Source: Flavobacteriaceae bacterium (GTDB lineage: Bacteria; Bacteroidota; Bacteroidia; Flavobacteriales; Weeksellaceae). From it: 64,000 nucleotides of DNA. Shown one piece after another: positions 48,201 through 57,602 of the stretch (positions within the stretch are counted from its first letter, which is position 1; the number at the start of each line of letters is the position of its first letter). A program made the position numbers and the translations under genes. The notes beneath the pieces are model-generated. The model was not told where the DNA came from. It did not search any database and saw only the letters and a list, made by a program, of their open reading frames with translations. The stretch is from NCBI GenBank assembly GCA_030538275.1, contig JAUNUH010000001.1, positions 124,001 through 188,000 of the forward strand, in the 5' to 3' direction.

Positions 48201-48995
48201 ATGAATAATTCTGAAGAAATCTGCCGTAGTTGTAATACCATAATTACTGAAAATTACTGTGCCAATTGCGGTCAGCGAAGGTTTAGGAGGATTGATCGTG
48301 GGTATGTTCTTGACGAATTCAGAAGTATTTTTATTGCTTCGAACAAGGGATTTTTCTACACACTCAGAAAATTGATTCAAAATCCGGGAAAAACCGCTCG
48401 GGAATACATCCAAGGAAATCGACAAAAACATTATAAACCCATTTTACTCTCGCTATTATTGGCTACCATAGCGGCGTTCATTTCTTTTCAGTTGATGGAT
48501 ATGGAAAAAATGATGAACGAATTGCCCACCTCTACGGGCGATATGCCAACCGAAACTTTCATGGAAGGCTATATGGGCATTATCAAGAATTATTACAGCT
48601 TGATGATGGTTGGAATCATTCCTCTTTTTGCTTTAGCTTCATGGATGGGTTTCAAAAAATACGGTGATAATTATTATGAACACATTGTAGCAAATGCTTT
48701 TTTTCAGTCGTTGTACACACTGGTAACCATGTTTTTGTACCCGTTTTACTATTTTTTTAGTGAAAATACAAAAGTGATCATGCTGATTTCCTCTTTGGTT
48801 TTTGTGATTGCAATTCCACTGTACTTGTGGTTTATGTTTGGATTTTATGCGGATAAAAAACGTAGCAGTGTTGCCAAAAGGGTGTTGTTGACGATTTCAA
48901 TTATTATTGTGTTTTTTGGAATTTTATTTGTGATTTTGACGGTATTGTTTACGGTGTTTCTGATTATTTTCAAACCGAAATTATTTGAGAAGTAA
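48201..48995 (+). CDS. DUF3667 zinc-ribbon membrane protein
   Basis: 264 aa. An N-terminal zinc ribbon (EICRSCNTIITENYCANCGQRR, with CxxC and CxxC, written here as two halves: ICRSC and YCANCGQ) is followed by a short linker with the DUF3667 block GFFYTLRKLIQNPGKTAREYI and four to five membrane helices. Proteins of this kind are widespread in Bacteroidota and their role is unknown to me. Separately transcribed after the terminator of the previous operon; I see no promoter box close to the start. Confidence 0.8.
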   Translation: MNNSEEICRSCNTIITENYCANCGQRRFRRIDRGYVLDEFRSIFIASNKGFFYTLRKLIQNPGKTAREYIQGNRQKHYKPILLSLLLATIAAFISFQLMDMEKMMNELPTSTGDMPTETFMEGYMGIIKNYYSLMMVGIIPLFALASWMGFKKYGDNYYEHIVANAFFQSLYTLVTMFLYPFYYFFSENTKVIMLISSLVFVIAIPLYLWFMFGFYADKKRSSVAKRVLLTISIIIVFFGILFVILTVLFTVFLIIFKPKLFEK

Positions 48996-49105
48996 GACTG
49001 AAATGCAATCGAAAAGTTATAAAATTTAACAGAAAAACACTTGGTTTCTCATAGCAGAAAAACAAAAATTCCATAAAAAGACTTTCTATACCTAAGTAAT
49101 TTATA

Positions 49106-49113
49106 TATATTTG
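49106..49113 (+). promoter_or_regulatory. Promoter -7 box for the second PadR operon
   Basis: TATATTTG is an exact TAnnTTTG match, with TTTC at 49083-49086 as a near -33 TTTG at 19 bp. It lies 18 bp before the ATG, implying a very short leader. Confidence 0.65.
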
Positions 49114-49131
49114 TATTTTACTTATTAAGAA

Positions 49132-49452
49132 ATGAAAAACAGCTTGTATAAAGGAACACTGAAAAACATCATTCTGAAATTGTTGAAAGATGAAGGACGC
49201 ATGTATGGTTATCAAATGACGCAAATGGCAAAAGAAATGACCCAAGGCGAACTGGAAATGACCGAGGGCGCATTGTATCCCTTGCTGCACAAACTGGAAG
49301 GCGAAGGCATGATTGATTCTGAAACGCGAACGGTGAACGGAAGGGCAAGGAAATATTATTTTTTGACCGAAAAAGGTAAAAAACAGCAGTCTTCACATGA
49401 AATTGAAATGAAATCTTTTTTAACCAGCCTCAAAACTATTTTTGATGTATGA
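49132..49452 (+). CDS. PadR family transcriptional regulator (second)
   Basis: 106 aa PadR winged helix: KNIILKLLKDEGRMYGYQMTQ, EGALYPLLHKLEGEGMI and the RARKYYFLTEKGKKQ wing. Probably represses its own operon. Overlaps the next gene (ATG at 49449, stop 49450-49452), so both are coupled. Different enough from the other PadR gene at 45992 to have its own target. Confidence 0.92.
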   Translation: MKNSLYKGTLKNIILKLLKDEGRMYGYQMTQMAKEMTQGELEMTEGALYPLLHKLEGEGMIDSETRTVNGRARKYYFLTEKGKKQQSSHEIEMKSFLTSLKTIFDV

Positions 49453-50153
49453 TGAAGGAAGATCAAAAACAATTTCTATTCAGATACATCGTTTCGCGTG
49501 ATTTGACAGTGGATTTGGCCATTGAGATTTTTGACCACATGGCAGCGCAGATTCAGCAGTTGATGGATGATGGACTTGATTTTGAAGATGCGTTGGAAGA
49601 TGTTAAGGATTCCTGGCATTACGACTTAAAAGTAAATCCCAATCTCATATTTGCCTATAATAAATCCAAATTAAATCAACGAATGAAATGGAGTTTGATG
49701 TGGGCAATTGTAAAAAAATCTGCTATTATTGGCTTGTGCATGGCAATCATTTTTACTGTGTTCGCAATTCAATTCAACACGATGTACGTATTGTATTTTT
49801 CTGCCGGAATTTTAATTCTTTACGTTATTTTACATTTTACGATGAATTTTAAATTTATCAAAAATTGGACGAGACTTCGCAAAAAATATGACAACTATTT
49901 GCTATCGGTGTATGATGAAGGGATGGCAATTGTTCCCGTGGGTGTGCTATTGCCTCAATTATTTTTTTGGGATTTTAATTTTAATAAATCCTTTGATGTG
50001 AACATATTTGATTTGGTAATTTATTTTTCACTCTTGTTTTTCATTTATTTTACAGCCGTTTACACCTATTTTTCATTTAAAAAGTTGAAAGAAGTAAGCA
50101 GTCGAATTCAGGATTTTTTACCTTATCTTTATGCGAATCGTTTTTATGATTAA
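49449..50153 (+). CDS. PadR-linked membrane protein
   Basis: 234 aa. A soluble helical N-terminus of about 75 residues (LAIEIFDHMAAQIQQLMDDGLDFEDALEDVKDSW in parts) resembles the region that PadR partners use in similar operons. Four hydrophobic segments follow. No enzymatic motif. ATG at 49452 is an equal start. As partner of the PadR regulator directly upstream it may sense the envelope state, by analogy with other PadR membrane pairs; this is inferred. Confidence 0.7.
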   Translation: MMKEDQKQFLFRYIVSRDLTVDLAIEIFDHMAAQIQQLMDDGLDFEDALEDVKDSWHYDLKVNPNLIFAYNKSKLNQRMKWSLMWAIVKKSAIIGLCMAIIFTVFAIQFNTMYVLYFSAGILILYVILHFTMNFKFIKNWTRLRKKYDNYLLSVYDEGMAIVPVGVLLPQLFFWDFNFNKSFDVNIFDLVIYFSLLFFIYFTAVYTYFSFKKLKEVSSRIQDFLPYLYANRFYD

Positions 50154-50164
50154 AATAAAAGATT

Positions 50165-51010
50165 ATGATAATAGAATGGAACGAAATCACTACCGATTTC
50201 AATTTTACGGATATTACCTATAAAAAGTACAACGGCGTAGCCCGAATTGCCTTCAACCGACCCGAAGTGCGCAATGCTTTTCGCCCCAAAACCACCGCTG
50301 AATTATTGCGCGCTTTTCACGACGCGCAAGAAGATACGTCGATTGGCGTGGTGCTTTTGAGTTCAGAAGGACCATCGCCCAAGGATGGTGGATGGGCGTT
50401 TTGCAGCGGCGGCGACCAGGCAGCGCGCGGAAAAGAAGGTTATGTAGGCGAAGACGGCTACCACCGATTAAATATTTTGGAAGTTCAACGCTTAATTCGC
50501 TTTATGCCCAAGGCGGTAATTGCCGTGGTAAACGGCTGGGCTGTGGGCGGCGGACACAGTTTGCACGTAGTGTGTGATATGACGCTGGCCAGCAAAGAAC
50601 ATGCGATTTTCAAGCAAACCGACGCCGATGTCACCAGTTTTGACGGTGGATATGGTTCGGCATATTTAGCCAAAATGGTCGGACAAAAGAAAGCACGCGA
50701 AATTTTCTTTTTAGGAAGAAATTATTCAGCACAAGAAGCCTTTCAAATGGGCATGGTGAACGCTGTAATTCCGCATGATGAGCTGGAAAATACTGCTTAT
50801 GAATGGGCGCAAGAAATTCTGGCCAAATCGCCAATTTCTATCAAAATGCTGAAATTTGCCATGAATCTCACCGATGATGGAATGGTGGGGCAGCAAGTAT
50901 TTGCCGGCGAAGCCACACGATTGGCCTATATGACCGATGAGGCGGTAGAAGGCAGAAATGCATTTTTGGAAAAACGCAAGCCGAATTTTGATAAAAAATG
51001 GATTCCTTAA
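50165..51010 (+). CDS. menB: 1,4-dihydroxy-2-naphthoyl-CoA synthase
   Basis: 281-aa crotonase-fold enzyme of menaquinone synthesis that cyclises o-succinylbenzoyl-CoA. Motifs: IAFNRPEVRNAFRP, FCSGGDQAARG (the oxyanion and active-site loop typical of MenB), VNGWAVGGGHSLHVVCD and the TDADVTSFDGGYGSAYLAK block specific to MenB. Length is normal. 11 bp after the PadR membrane gene, although no functional link is evident. Confidence 0.96.
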   Translation: MIIEWNEITTDFNFTDITYKKYNGVARIAFNRPEVRNAFRPKTTAELLRAFHDAQEDTSIGVVLLSSEGPSPKDGGWAFCSGGDQAARGKEGYVGEDGYHRLNILEVQRLIRFMPKAVIAVVNGWAVGGGHSLHVVCDMTLASKEHAIFKQTDADVTSFDGGYGSAYLAKMVGQKKAREIFFLGRNYSAQEAFQMGMVNAVIPHDELENTAYEWAQEILAKSPISIKMLKFAMNLTDDGMVGQQVFAGEATRLAYMTDEAVEGRNAFLEKRKPNFDKKWIP

Positions 51011-51546
51011 TCCTTTAATCTAAAATTCTATAGAATTAGTCCACAGGCATTGAAAATTCGGATTTTACAAATAATAAGAAAAAATCACAATCAATTTTTT
51101 GGAAATATTTGTGAATAAGCTAAAAATTATTGCAAATTTTATTGTTGATAAAGTCGAATTTTTCACTTGAAATTATTGTTATAAAGCTTTAGTTGTAACG
51201 CTTTGTCTATCTTATTAACAAATGTTGATAAGCCTTGTTCATATTAGAATAATAAGTTCTATTAATTCATTATTGCTTTTTAGATTTCTTGAATTATCTT
51301 TGTAATAGAAATAATGAAAACATAATTTCAATTCGTTCTTAGACATATGAATTCCCACAATGGAATTTACCTGAATTACATCAGAGAAATGAAAACAATT
51401 CATTTCTTACCAGATTCACGAACCGGAAAAGATGTATAATCAATGAATAAACTGAACAGGTATCATAATATGATTAATTTGCTCAGATTTGATTGATTAA
51501 TTTTATTTCCGAGTTGAATTTCAGAATTTGTTATTACACATCAAAT

Positions 51547-51723
51547 TTATTTTGATTGACATAACATTTCATCAATAATTCTGAATTCACTATCTATTTC
51601 ATAATGGTTTATTATTTTTAAAAATAAATCTAAATGAAATTTCTTTTCACGGAAAAGGTTAGAAACGTTCTGTTTTGATGATGTAATTTCCAATTGTTTA
51701 AAACGAATTTTTGAAAGTCTCAT
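51547..51723 (-). CDS. Short HTH-like protein, 58 aa (putative)
   Basis: An open frame from the ATG at 51723 to TAA, too short to be found by length alone. It reads MRLSKIRFKQLEITS, then SKQNVSNLFREKKFHLDLF and LKIINHYEIDSEFRIIDEML. The ITSSKQNVSNLFREKK stretch followed by a LLKI-like helix looks like a Cro/XRE-type helix-turn-helix of the short Bacteroidota kind. The ATG lies inside the left arm of the hairpin at 51713-51757, which would place a repressor-like site or terminator on its own leader. It could also be a fragment of a longer regulator. Confidence 0.4.
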   Translation of the reverse strand: MRLSKIRFKQLEITSSKQNVSNLFREKKFHLDLFLKIINHYEIDSEFRIIDEMLCQSK

Positions 51724-51757
51724 AACTAAGTAGTATATACAAAGTTAGGAGACTTTC
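51713..51757. promoter_or_regulatory. Near-perfect 15-bp inverted repeat
   Basis: GAAAGTCTCATAACT (51713-51727) pairs with AGTTAGGAGACTTTC (51743-51757), 14 of 15 positions, around a 15-nt loop. A T run follows on the plus strand, so it may be a terminator, or an operator over the start of the short minus-strand ORF. Confidence 0.7.
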
Positions 51758-51840
51758 TTTTTTGGTTTAAAATGGAATTTTTATTCAGTTGAAATTCTCT
51801 TTGGGTTTTGTTTTCAGCTAATTTTTTTTGAAGAATATTT

Positions 51841-52821
51841 TTATCTGATTTTGGATTGATATCCTAATTTTGCCCGCACTCTTTCCAAAGTCTGGTCTGC
51901 AATTTCGCTTGCTTGTTTGGCACCAATTGACAATAAATTATCCAATTCTTCCTTATTTTGAATGAAATAATTGAATTTTTCTCGTACATCGGCATATTTT
52001 TCTAGAATTTCTCCCAATAATGCGTTTTTTGCGTGCCCGTAACCGTAACCTCCGTTCTCGTAATTTTTTCTCATTTCTAAAATATTGGATTCAGACGCAA
52101 GAAGTTTATATAGAGCAAATACATTGTCTGTATCTGGGTTTTTGGGATCTTCCAGAGGTGTGCTGTCTGTCTCAATAGACATGATTTGCTTTTTCAATTG
52201 TTTTTCGGGCAAGAAAATATTGATGATGTTTTTTCTGGATTTACTCATTTTACTTCCATCTGTTCCCGGAACAATCATCACATCTTCACTGATTTGTGCT
52301 TGAGGAATCACAAATGTTTCTCCCATTTGATGATTAAATTTTTCGGCAACACTACGTGTAATTTCTAAATGTTGTAATTGGTCTTTCCCAACAGGTACAA
52401 CATCTGCATCATATAATAATATGTCGGCAGCCATTAAAATAGGGTAGGAGAAAAGACCTGCATTTACATCAGACAAATAATCTTGTTTATCTTTGAAAGA
52501 ATGCGCGAGTGTGAGCCGTTGAAAAGGAAAATAATTTAATAAATACCACATGAGTTCAGTGACTTGTGGGACGTCTGATTGTCTGTAAAAAACTGATTTT
52601 TGTGTGTCCAATCCCAATGAAATCCAAGTAGCAGCCACTTCATACGTATTTTGCTTCAATATTTCAGGATCTTTTATTTGGGTTAAAGAGTGTAAATCTG
52701 CAATAAAAATAAAGGATTTTTCATCGGTAGAATTGGCCATTTGAATTGCAGGAGAAATTGCTCCTAAAATATTCCCTAGATGCGGCGTGCCTGTACTTTG
52801 AACCCCAGTAAGAATTCTCAT
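51841..52821 (-). CDS. trpS: Tryptophan-tRNA ligase
   Basis: 326 aa class I synthetase that charges tRNA-Trp. HIGH-like motif GTPHLGNILGA near the N-terminus and KMSKSRKN for KMSKS, with DLHSLTQI and the GKDQLQHLEITR block between. Length is typical of the bacterial enzyme. Upstream on the minus strand are lspA, a DksA/TraR-like gene and ileS, in that order from the right, all in one direction with small gaps. Confidence 0.95.
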   Translation of the reverse strand: MRILTGVQSTGTPHLGNILGAISPAIQMANSTDEKSFIFIADLHSLTQIKDPEILKQNTYEVAATWISLGLDTQKSVFYRQSDVPQVTELMWYLLNYFPFQRLTLAHSFKDKQDYLSDVNAGLFSYPILMAADILLYDADVVPVGKDQLQHLEITRSVAEKFNHQMGETFVIPQAQISEDVMIVPGTDGSKMSKSRKNIINIFLPEKQLKKQIMSIETDSTPLEDPKNPDTDNVFALYKLLASESNILEMRKNYENGGYGYGHAKNALLGEILEKYADVREKFNYFIQNKEELDNLLSIGAKQASEIADQTLERVRAKLGYQSKIR

Positions 52822-52849
52822 AAATAATTAAATTTTGTGTAAAATGGAT

Positions 52850-53479
52850 TTACTCACCCAATGCTTTGTTTTTGAACAATAATAAAAATATGCCTCCTAT
52901 GGAAATGGCAGTGTCGGCCACATTGAAAACCGGTGCAAAAAACGTCCCCGATTTTCCGCCAACAGATGGAATCCAATCTGGCCAAGTATAATCAAACAAA
53001 GGAAAATGAAGCATGTCTACAACACAACCTTGAAAAATAGGAGCATAACCAGAAAAATCTGCTTCAGAAACTTGATTGAAATATCCCATCCAACTTTCGC
53101 GTTCTGCATTCCAAGTAGTACCCGAGTCGAAAATCAAACCGTAAAAAGTACTGTCAATGACATTTCCCAGGGCTCCGGCCAATATTAATGCAGCTGGAAT
53201 GACAAAATAAATGTTGCTGGTGTATTTCTTTCCCGCATGCGTCAAAAACCAAATACCCCAACCTATTAGAATCCAGCGCATTACAGTCAATCCGATTTTC
53301 CCTGCAATACCGCCCCAGTGCATACCGTAGGCCATTCCAGGATTTTCTACAAAAACCAGTTGAAACCAGTCTTCGAATACCGTTACACTTTCTCCTAATT
53401 CAAAATGTGTCTTGATGTAATATTTCGATATTTGATCTATTAACACAACGATAACGGCAATAATCGCAATTTTCTTCAA
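52850..53479 (-). CDS. lspA: Lipoprotein signal peptidase
   Basis: 209 aa, four membrane helices. Aspartic peptidase that cuts the signal peptide of prolipoproteins after lipidation. Catalytic Asp residues lie in LGNVIDSTFYG and FNVADTAISIG, and DQISKYYIK, VENPGMAYG are the other conserved blocks. It is longer than the roughly 165 aa of E. coli because of a periplasmic insert in the middle (ESWMGYFNQVSEADFSGY), as I recall for other flavobacterial LspA. Confidence 0.94.
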   Translation of the reverse strand: MKKIAIIAVIVVLIDQISKYYIKTHFELGESVTVFEDWFQLVFVENPGMAYGMHWGGIAGKIGLTVMRWILIGWGIWFLTHAGKKYTSNIYFVIPAALILAGALGNVIDSTFYGLIFDSGTTWNAERESWMGYFNQVSEADFSGYAPIFQGCVVDMLHFPLFDYTWPDWIPSVGGKSGTFFAPVFNVADTAISIGGIFLLLFKNKALGE

Positions 53480-53537
53480 ACTTTTAGATTTGGATATGGA
53501 TGATGGATAAATTGTATTTGTAAACCTTTCAAATCAA

Positions 53538-53918
53538 TTATTGTCTCATTTTTGCTTCAATACTCAAGGTAGCATGAGGTACCAGTTTCAATCTTTCCTT
53601 ACCTATTAATTTGCCAGTAACACGACAAACGCCATAAGTTTTGTTTTCAATACGCATTAAGGCATTTCGTAAATCGCGCAAAAACTTTTCTTGTCTTGCT
53701 GCCAATTGTGCGTTTTGTTCCTTACTCATGGTTTCAGACCCTTCTTCAAAGGCTTTGAAAGTAGGTGATGTGTCGTCCGTTCCGTTATTTTGATCATTGA
53801 TAAACGACTCACGTATTAATCGTAAATCGCGCTCTGCTTGTTCAATTTTAAACTCTATTATTTTACGAAATTCTGCCAAATCTGCGTCAGAATATCTTGT
53901 TTTTGCTTCTTGTGCCAT
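53538..53918 (-). CDS. DksA/TraR-type protein with reduced zinc finger
   Basis: 126 aa. A coiled-coil N-terminus (FRKIIEFKIEQAERDLRLIRESF) and the C-terminal finger region YGVCRVTGKLIGKERL and VPHATLSIEAKMR. Related to DksA/TraR factors that bind RNA polymerase in the secondary channel. Only one Cys is visible where C4 fingers have four, so zinc binding is doubtful; flavobacterial relatives share this pattern as I recall. It sits between ileS and lspA. Confidence 0.85.
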   Translation of the reverse strand: MAQEAKTRYSDADLAEFRKIIEFKIEQAERDLRLIRESFINDQNNGTDDTSPTFKAFEEGSETMSKEQNAQLAARQEKFLRDLRNALMRIENKTYGVCRVTGKLIGKERLKLVPHATLSIEAKMRQ

Positions 53919-53920
53919 AA

Positions 53921-56900
53921 CTATACTTTTAATATTACTATATTGGATACAATATCGTCAATTTCTACGAAATTCTCGCTATTTAATTCATCAAAAAACG
54001 ATATTGAATCCGTTAATGTTTCGTTGCTAATATAATCTAAATTTTTATCAACTGCTTTTTTCAATGTAGCCTCTTTTTGAAATTGAATATTGATGCGGTC
54101 CGTAACCTCTAATCCAGATTGTTTACGTAAATTTTGAATACGGTTAACTAATTCACGTGCAATGCCTTCACTTATCAGCTCTTCGTTAAGCGTTGTATCC
54201 AAAGCTACGGTCAAATTCCCATCAACAGCCACTACCCATCCTTGAATGTCTTTGGTAATAATTTCAAAATCATCTAAAGGCAAAATGTGAGTTTCATCAT
54301 TTATATGGATGCTATATTCTCCTTGATTTTCAAGTTGTTGAATGGCTTTTGCATCCATTTTTCCAATTTCGGAGATGATTTGTTTTAAATCCTTTCCGAA
54401 TTTAGGCCCCAAGGTTTTGAAATTGGGTTTAACCTCTTTTACCAGTAATTCTGCGGCTTCTTCATCGGTCATGATATGAACTTCTTTTACATTTACCTCA
54501 TATTTCAATAATTCAGAAATTCGTTCTAGTCGCGCACGATTGCTGTCATTTCCTGCTGGAATCATTACCTTCTTTAATGGTTGACGCACTTTGATATTGG
54601 CTTGTTTGCGAAGCGAAAAGAGCATGCTTGTAGCTTTTTGTGCCAAATGTGTGGTTTCCTGCAATTCCGTATCAATCAAACTTGCATTATAAACGGGAAA
54701 GTCTGAAATATGTACGGATTCTAAGCTGCCTGTAATCGATTGTAAATCACGATATAAGCGATCCATATAAAATGGCGAAATAGGTGATGCCAATTGCGCT
54801 ACCGTGGTCAACACTTCGTATAGTGTTTGATAAGCTGCAATTTTGTCTTGCGTATATTCTCCTTTCCAAAAGCGTCTGCGGTTCAATCGTATATACCAAT
54901 TACTCAAATAATCACTTACAAATTCTTGAATGGCTCTTGCTGCTCTTGTTGGTTCATAATCAGATAGATATTCATCTACATTTTTGATTAATGTATGAAG
55001 TTCAGACAATATCCAACGGTCGAGTTCGGGTCGATCTGCCACGGGAATTTTTTCTTCTTGATTTTTAAATTGATCTACATTAGCATAGAGTGCAAAAAAT
55101 GAATACGTATTATATAATGTACCAAAAAACTTGCGTCGAACTTCTTCAATTCCTTCTGAATCAAATTTTAAATTCTCCCAAGGTTGCGCGTTAGCAATCA
55201 TGTACCATCTTGTAGCATCTGGACCAAATTTTTCTATAGTGGTAAATGGATCTACGGCATTGCCTAGTCTTTTAGACATTTTTTGCCCATTTTTGTCCAA
55301 AACTAATCCATTCGAAACTACATTTTTGTAGGCTATACTGTCAAACACCAAACACGAAATAGCATGTAAAGTATAGAACCAGCCGCGTGTCTGATCCACT
55401 CCCTCGGCGATAAAATCTGCAGGAATCACTTTCTTTAATTCTTCGGCGGTAAACGTATTTTCAGGAACAATTTCATTGGATAGTGCAATATTTGAACCTT
55501 CTGGAATTTCAAACGGAAAATGCCATTGCGCATAAGGCATTGCGCCAGAATCAAACCAAACATCAATCAAATCTGCCTCGCGTTGCATTGGCTTTCCAGA
55601 TGCAGATATTAAAACAATTTTATCAACAATATTTTTATGTAAATCTATTTTGTTGTAATTCTCTTCAGAAAAATCATGTAAAATAAAACCTTCAAACGGA
55701 TTAACTTCCATCACGCCTGCTTGTATTGACTTTTCAATTTCAATGATAAGTTCTGCAACTGAGCCAATGATTATTTCTTCTTTACCGTCTTCTGTACGCC
55801 AGATAGGTAGCGGAACACCCCAATAACGGGAACGCGAAAGATTCCAATCTTTTGCTTCGGCTAGCCAATTTCCAAATCTGCCTTCGCCTGTAGATTTTGG
55901 TTTCCAATTGATGGATTTATTTAGCTCTGCAAGACGCTCTCTTTTTTCAGAGATTTTGATAAACCAAGAATCCAATGGATAATATAATATAGGTTTATCA
56001 GTACGCCAGCAATGTGGATAATTATGACGGAATTTCTCTACTTTGAAGGCGCGGTTATTTTCCTTTAAATAAATAGAAATTTCGACATCAACAGATTTTT
56101 CTGGTGCTTCTCCTTCATTATAATATTCATTTTTAACGTATTTACCACCAAATCCGTCTGGCAATGTAGAAATAAATCTACCCTGTAAATCTACCAAAGG
56201 TACCGGATTGTTGTTTTCGTCTAGCACCAACATTGGTGGAACATCATTTTCTTCTGCCACTCTGGCATCATCTGCACCAAAAGTAGGAGCGGTATGTACG
56301 ATTCCTGTTCCGTCTTCGGTAGTTACAAAATCGCCTGAAATTACTTGAAATGCTTTTTCAGGATTTTGATAGGGCAGTGCCCAAGCTAAAAGTTGCTCGT
56401 ATCTAATTCCCACCAAATCAATACCTTTCATCTCATCAATGATCTGAAAAGGAACTTTTTTACTTTCTGCTGTATATTGCTCAAAATCAGATTCAGAAGT
56501 AGTATTTACAAAATTTCTGTCGAATATAGAATTCAGCAAAGCTTTAGCCAATACCACATGTATAGGAAGATGTGTATAAGGGTTAAACGTCTTAACCAAT
56601 ACATAATCTATTTTAGGACCGACGGTAAGAGCTGTATTCGATGGTAAAGTCCAAGGTGTAGTCGTCCAGGCCAATAAAAATATGTCTCCATCAATTCCAT
56701 TGAAAAGCTTGGTACTCTCTTTTTTGACTTTGAACTGAGCCACCGCAGAGGTGTCGGTAACATCACGGTAGGTTCCGGGCATATTGAGTTCGTGAGAGGA
56801 GAGGCCTGTACCTGCTTTGGGAGAATAGGGCTGAATTGTATAGCCTTTGTACATCAGGTTTTTACGGTAAATTTGTTTGAGCAGCCACCAAACAGATTCC

Positions 56901-57373
56901 ATATATTTGGGTTCGTAGGTAATATAAGGATTATCCAAATCCACCCAATAACCGATACGTTCGGTGAGGTCGTTCCAAATATCAGTGTAGCGCATCACAG
57001 CCTCTTTACACGCTTGATTATATTCTTCTATCGAGATTTTGGTTCCTATATCTTCTTTGGTGATTCCCAATTCCTTTTCTACTCCCAGTTCTACAGGCAA
57101 ACCGTGGGTATCCCAGCCGGCTTTTCGTTTTACCTGTTTGCCTTTTAGGGTTTGATATCTACAAAAAATATCTTTAATAGCTCTTGCTAGAACATGGTGA
57201 ATTCCGGGCATTCCGTTTGCAGACGGCGGACCTTCAAAAAATAAATAAGGTGTATTGCCTTCACGCGTTGAAATACTTTTTTCAAAAGTATGATCTGCTT
57301 TCCAAAACGCAAGTTCTTCTTCGGCGATTTTCACCAAATCTAGTTGTTTATATTCTGGGAATTTATGCTGCAT
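53921..57373 (-). CDS. ileS: Isoleucine-tRNA ligase
   Basis: 1150 aa class I synthetase with editing domain. HIGH-like motif GMPGIHHVLAR near residue 55-65 and KMSKRLGN for KMSKS; WDTHGLPVE, the editing-domain block GTGIVHTAPTFGADD and the anticodon-binding helices ANIKVRQPLKKV follow. No obvious C-terminal zinc finger; the tail resembles the long eukaryote-like IleS type found in Bacteroidota. 2 bp from the DksA/TraR-like gene, so co-transcribed. Confidence 0.95.
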   Translation of the reverse strand: MQHKFPEYKQLDLVKIAEEELAFWKADHTFEKSISTREGNTPYLFFEGPPSANGMPGIHHVLARAIKDIFCRYQTLKGKQVKRKAGWDTHGLPVELGVEKELGITKEDIGTKISIEEYNQACKEAVMRYTDIWNDLTERIGYWVDLDNPYITYEPKYMESVWWLLKQIYRKNLMYKGYTIQPYSPKAGTGLSSHELNMPGTYRDVTDTSAVAQFKVKKESTKLFNGIDGDIFLLAWTTTPWTLPSNTALTVGPKIDYVLVKTFNPYTHLPIHVVLAKALLNSIFDRNFVNTTSESDFEQYTAESKKVPFQIIDEMKGIDLVGIRYEQLLAWALPYQNPEKAFQVISGDFVTTEDGTGIVHTAPTFGADDARVAEENDVPPMLVLDENNNPVPLVDLQGRFISTLPDGFGGKYVKNEYYNEGEAPEKSVDVEISIYLKENNRAFKVEKFRHNYPHCWRTDKPILYYPLDSWFIKISEKRERLAELNKSINWKPKSTGEGRFGNWLAEAKDWNLSRSRYWGVPLPIWRTEDGKEEIIIGSVAELIIEIEKSIQAGVMEVNPFEGFILHDFSEENYNKIDLHKNIVDKIVLISASGKPMQREADLIDVWFDSGAMPYAQWHFPFEIPEGSNIALSNEIVPENTFTAEELKKVIPADFIAEGVDQTRGWFYTLHAISCLVFDSIAYKNVVSNGLVLDKNGQKMSKRLGNAVDPFTTIEKFGPDATRWYMIANAQPWENLKFDSEGIEEVRRKFFGTLYNTYSFFALYANVDQFKNQEEKIPVADRPELDRWILSELHTLIKNVDEYLSDYEPTRAARAIQEFVSDYLSNWYIRLNRRRFWKGEYTQDKIAAYQTLYEVLTTVAQLASPISPFYMDRLYRDLQSITGSLESVHISDFPVYNASLIDTELQETTHLAQKATSMLFSLRKQANIKVRQPLKKVMIPAGNDSNRARLERISELLKYEVNVKEVHIMTDEEAAELLVKEVKPNFKTLGPKFGKDLKQIISEIGKMDAKAIQQLENQGEYSIHINDETHILPLDDFEIITKDIQGWVVAVDGNLTVALDTTLNEELISEGIARELVNRIQNLRKQSGLEVTDRINIQFQKEATLKKAVDKNLDYISNETLTDSISFFDELNSENFVEIDDIVSNIVILKV

Positions 57374-57568
57374 AATATTCCTTATGTTATTTTAAAATTA
57401 GAGAATGGCGAAATTACGTAATATTTGAAAATTAATAAAAGAATTTGTAAGCATTGTATTTTGGATATTTTCAAATGTAAATAAGGCTAAAATCCATCTG
57501 AATTTCCATTCCGTTTTAATTTATTTTAAAAATATCAATGGCTTGTGATGATAAATTCAAAAAAGTTG

Positions 57569-57576
57569 TATATTTG
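57569..57576 (+). promoter_or_regulatory. Promoter -7 box for the coiled-coil lipoprotein gene
   Basis: TATATTTG matches the consensus, 26 bp before the start codon. CTTG at 57542-57545 is the nearest -33-like word. Confidence 0.6.
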
Positions 57577-57602
57577 CAGCGTTAAATTAACATTTTATAA
57601 AA

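Larger units (their letters stand above)
51011..51840. other. 830-bp low-GC gap between menB and trpS
   Basis: Very AT-rich. It holds a 58-codon ORF on the minus strand (51547-51723), a strong hairpin at 51713-51757 and a 30-codon ORF at 51347-51439 on the plus strand that I do not trust. The first 330 bp show nothing I can name. Its length is unusual for this window, so it may be a remnant of a lost gene. Confidence 0.5.

Noticed and set aside
51347..51439. 30-codon plus-strand ORF ending SRTGKDV
   Set aside because: Too short to judge, with no ribosome signal or homologue recognised; could be a gene remnant.
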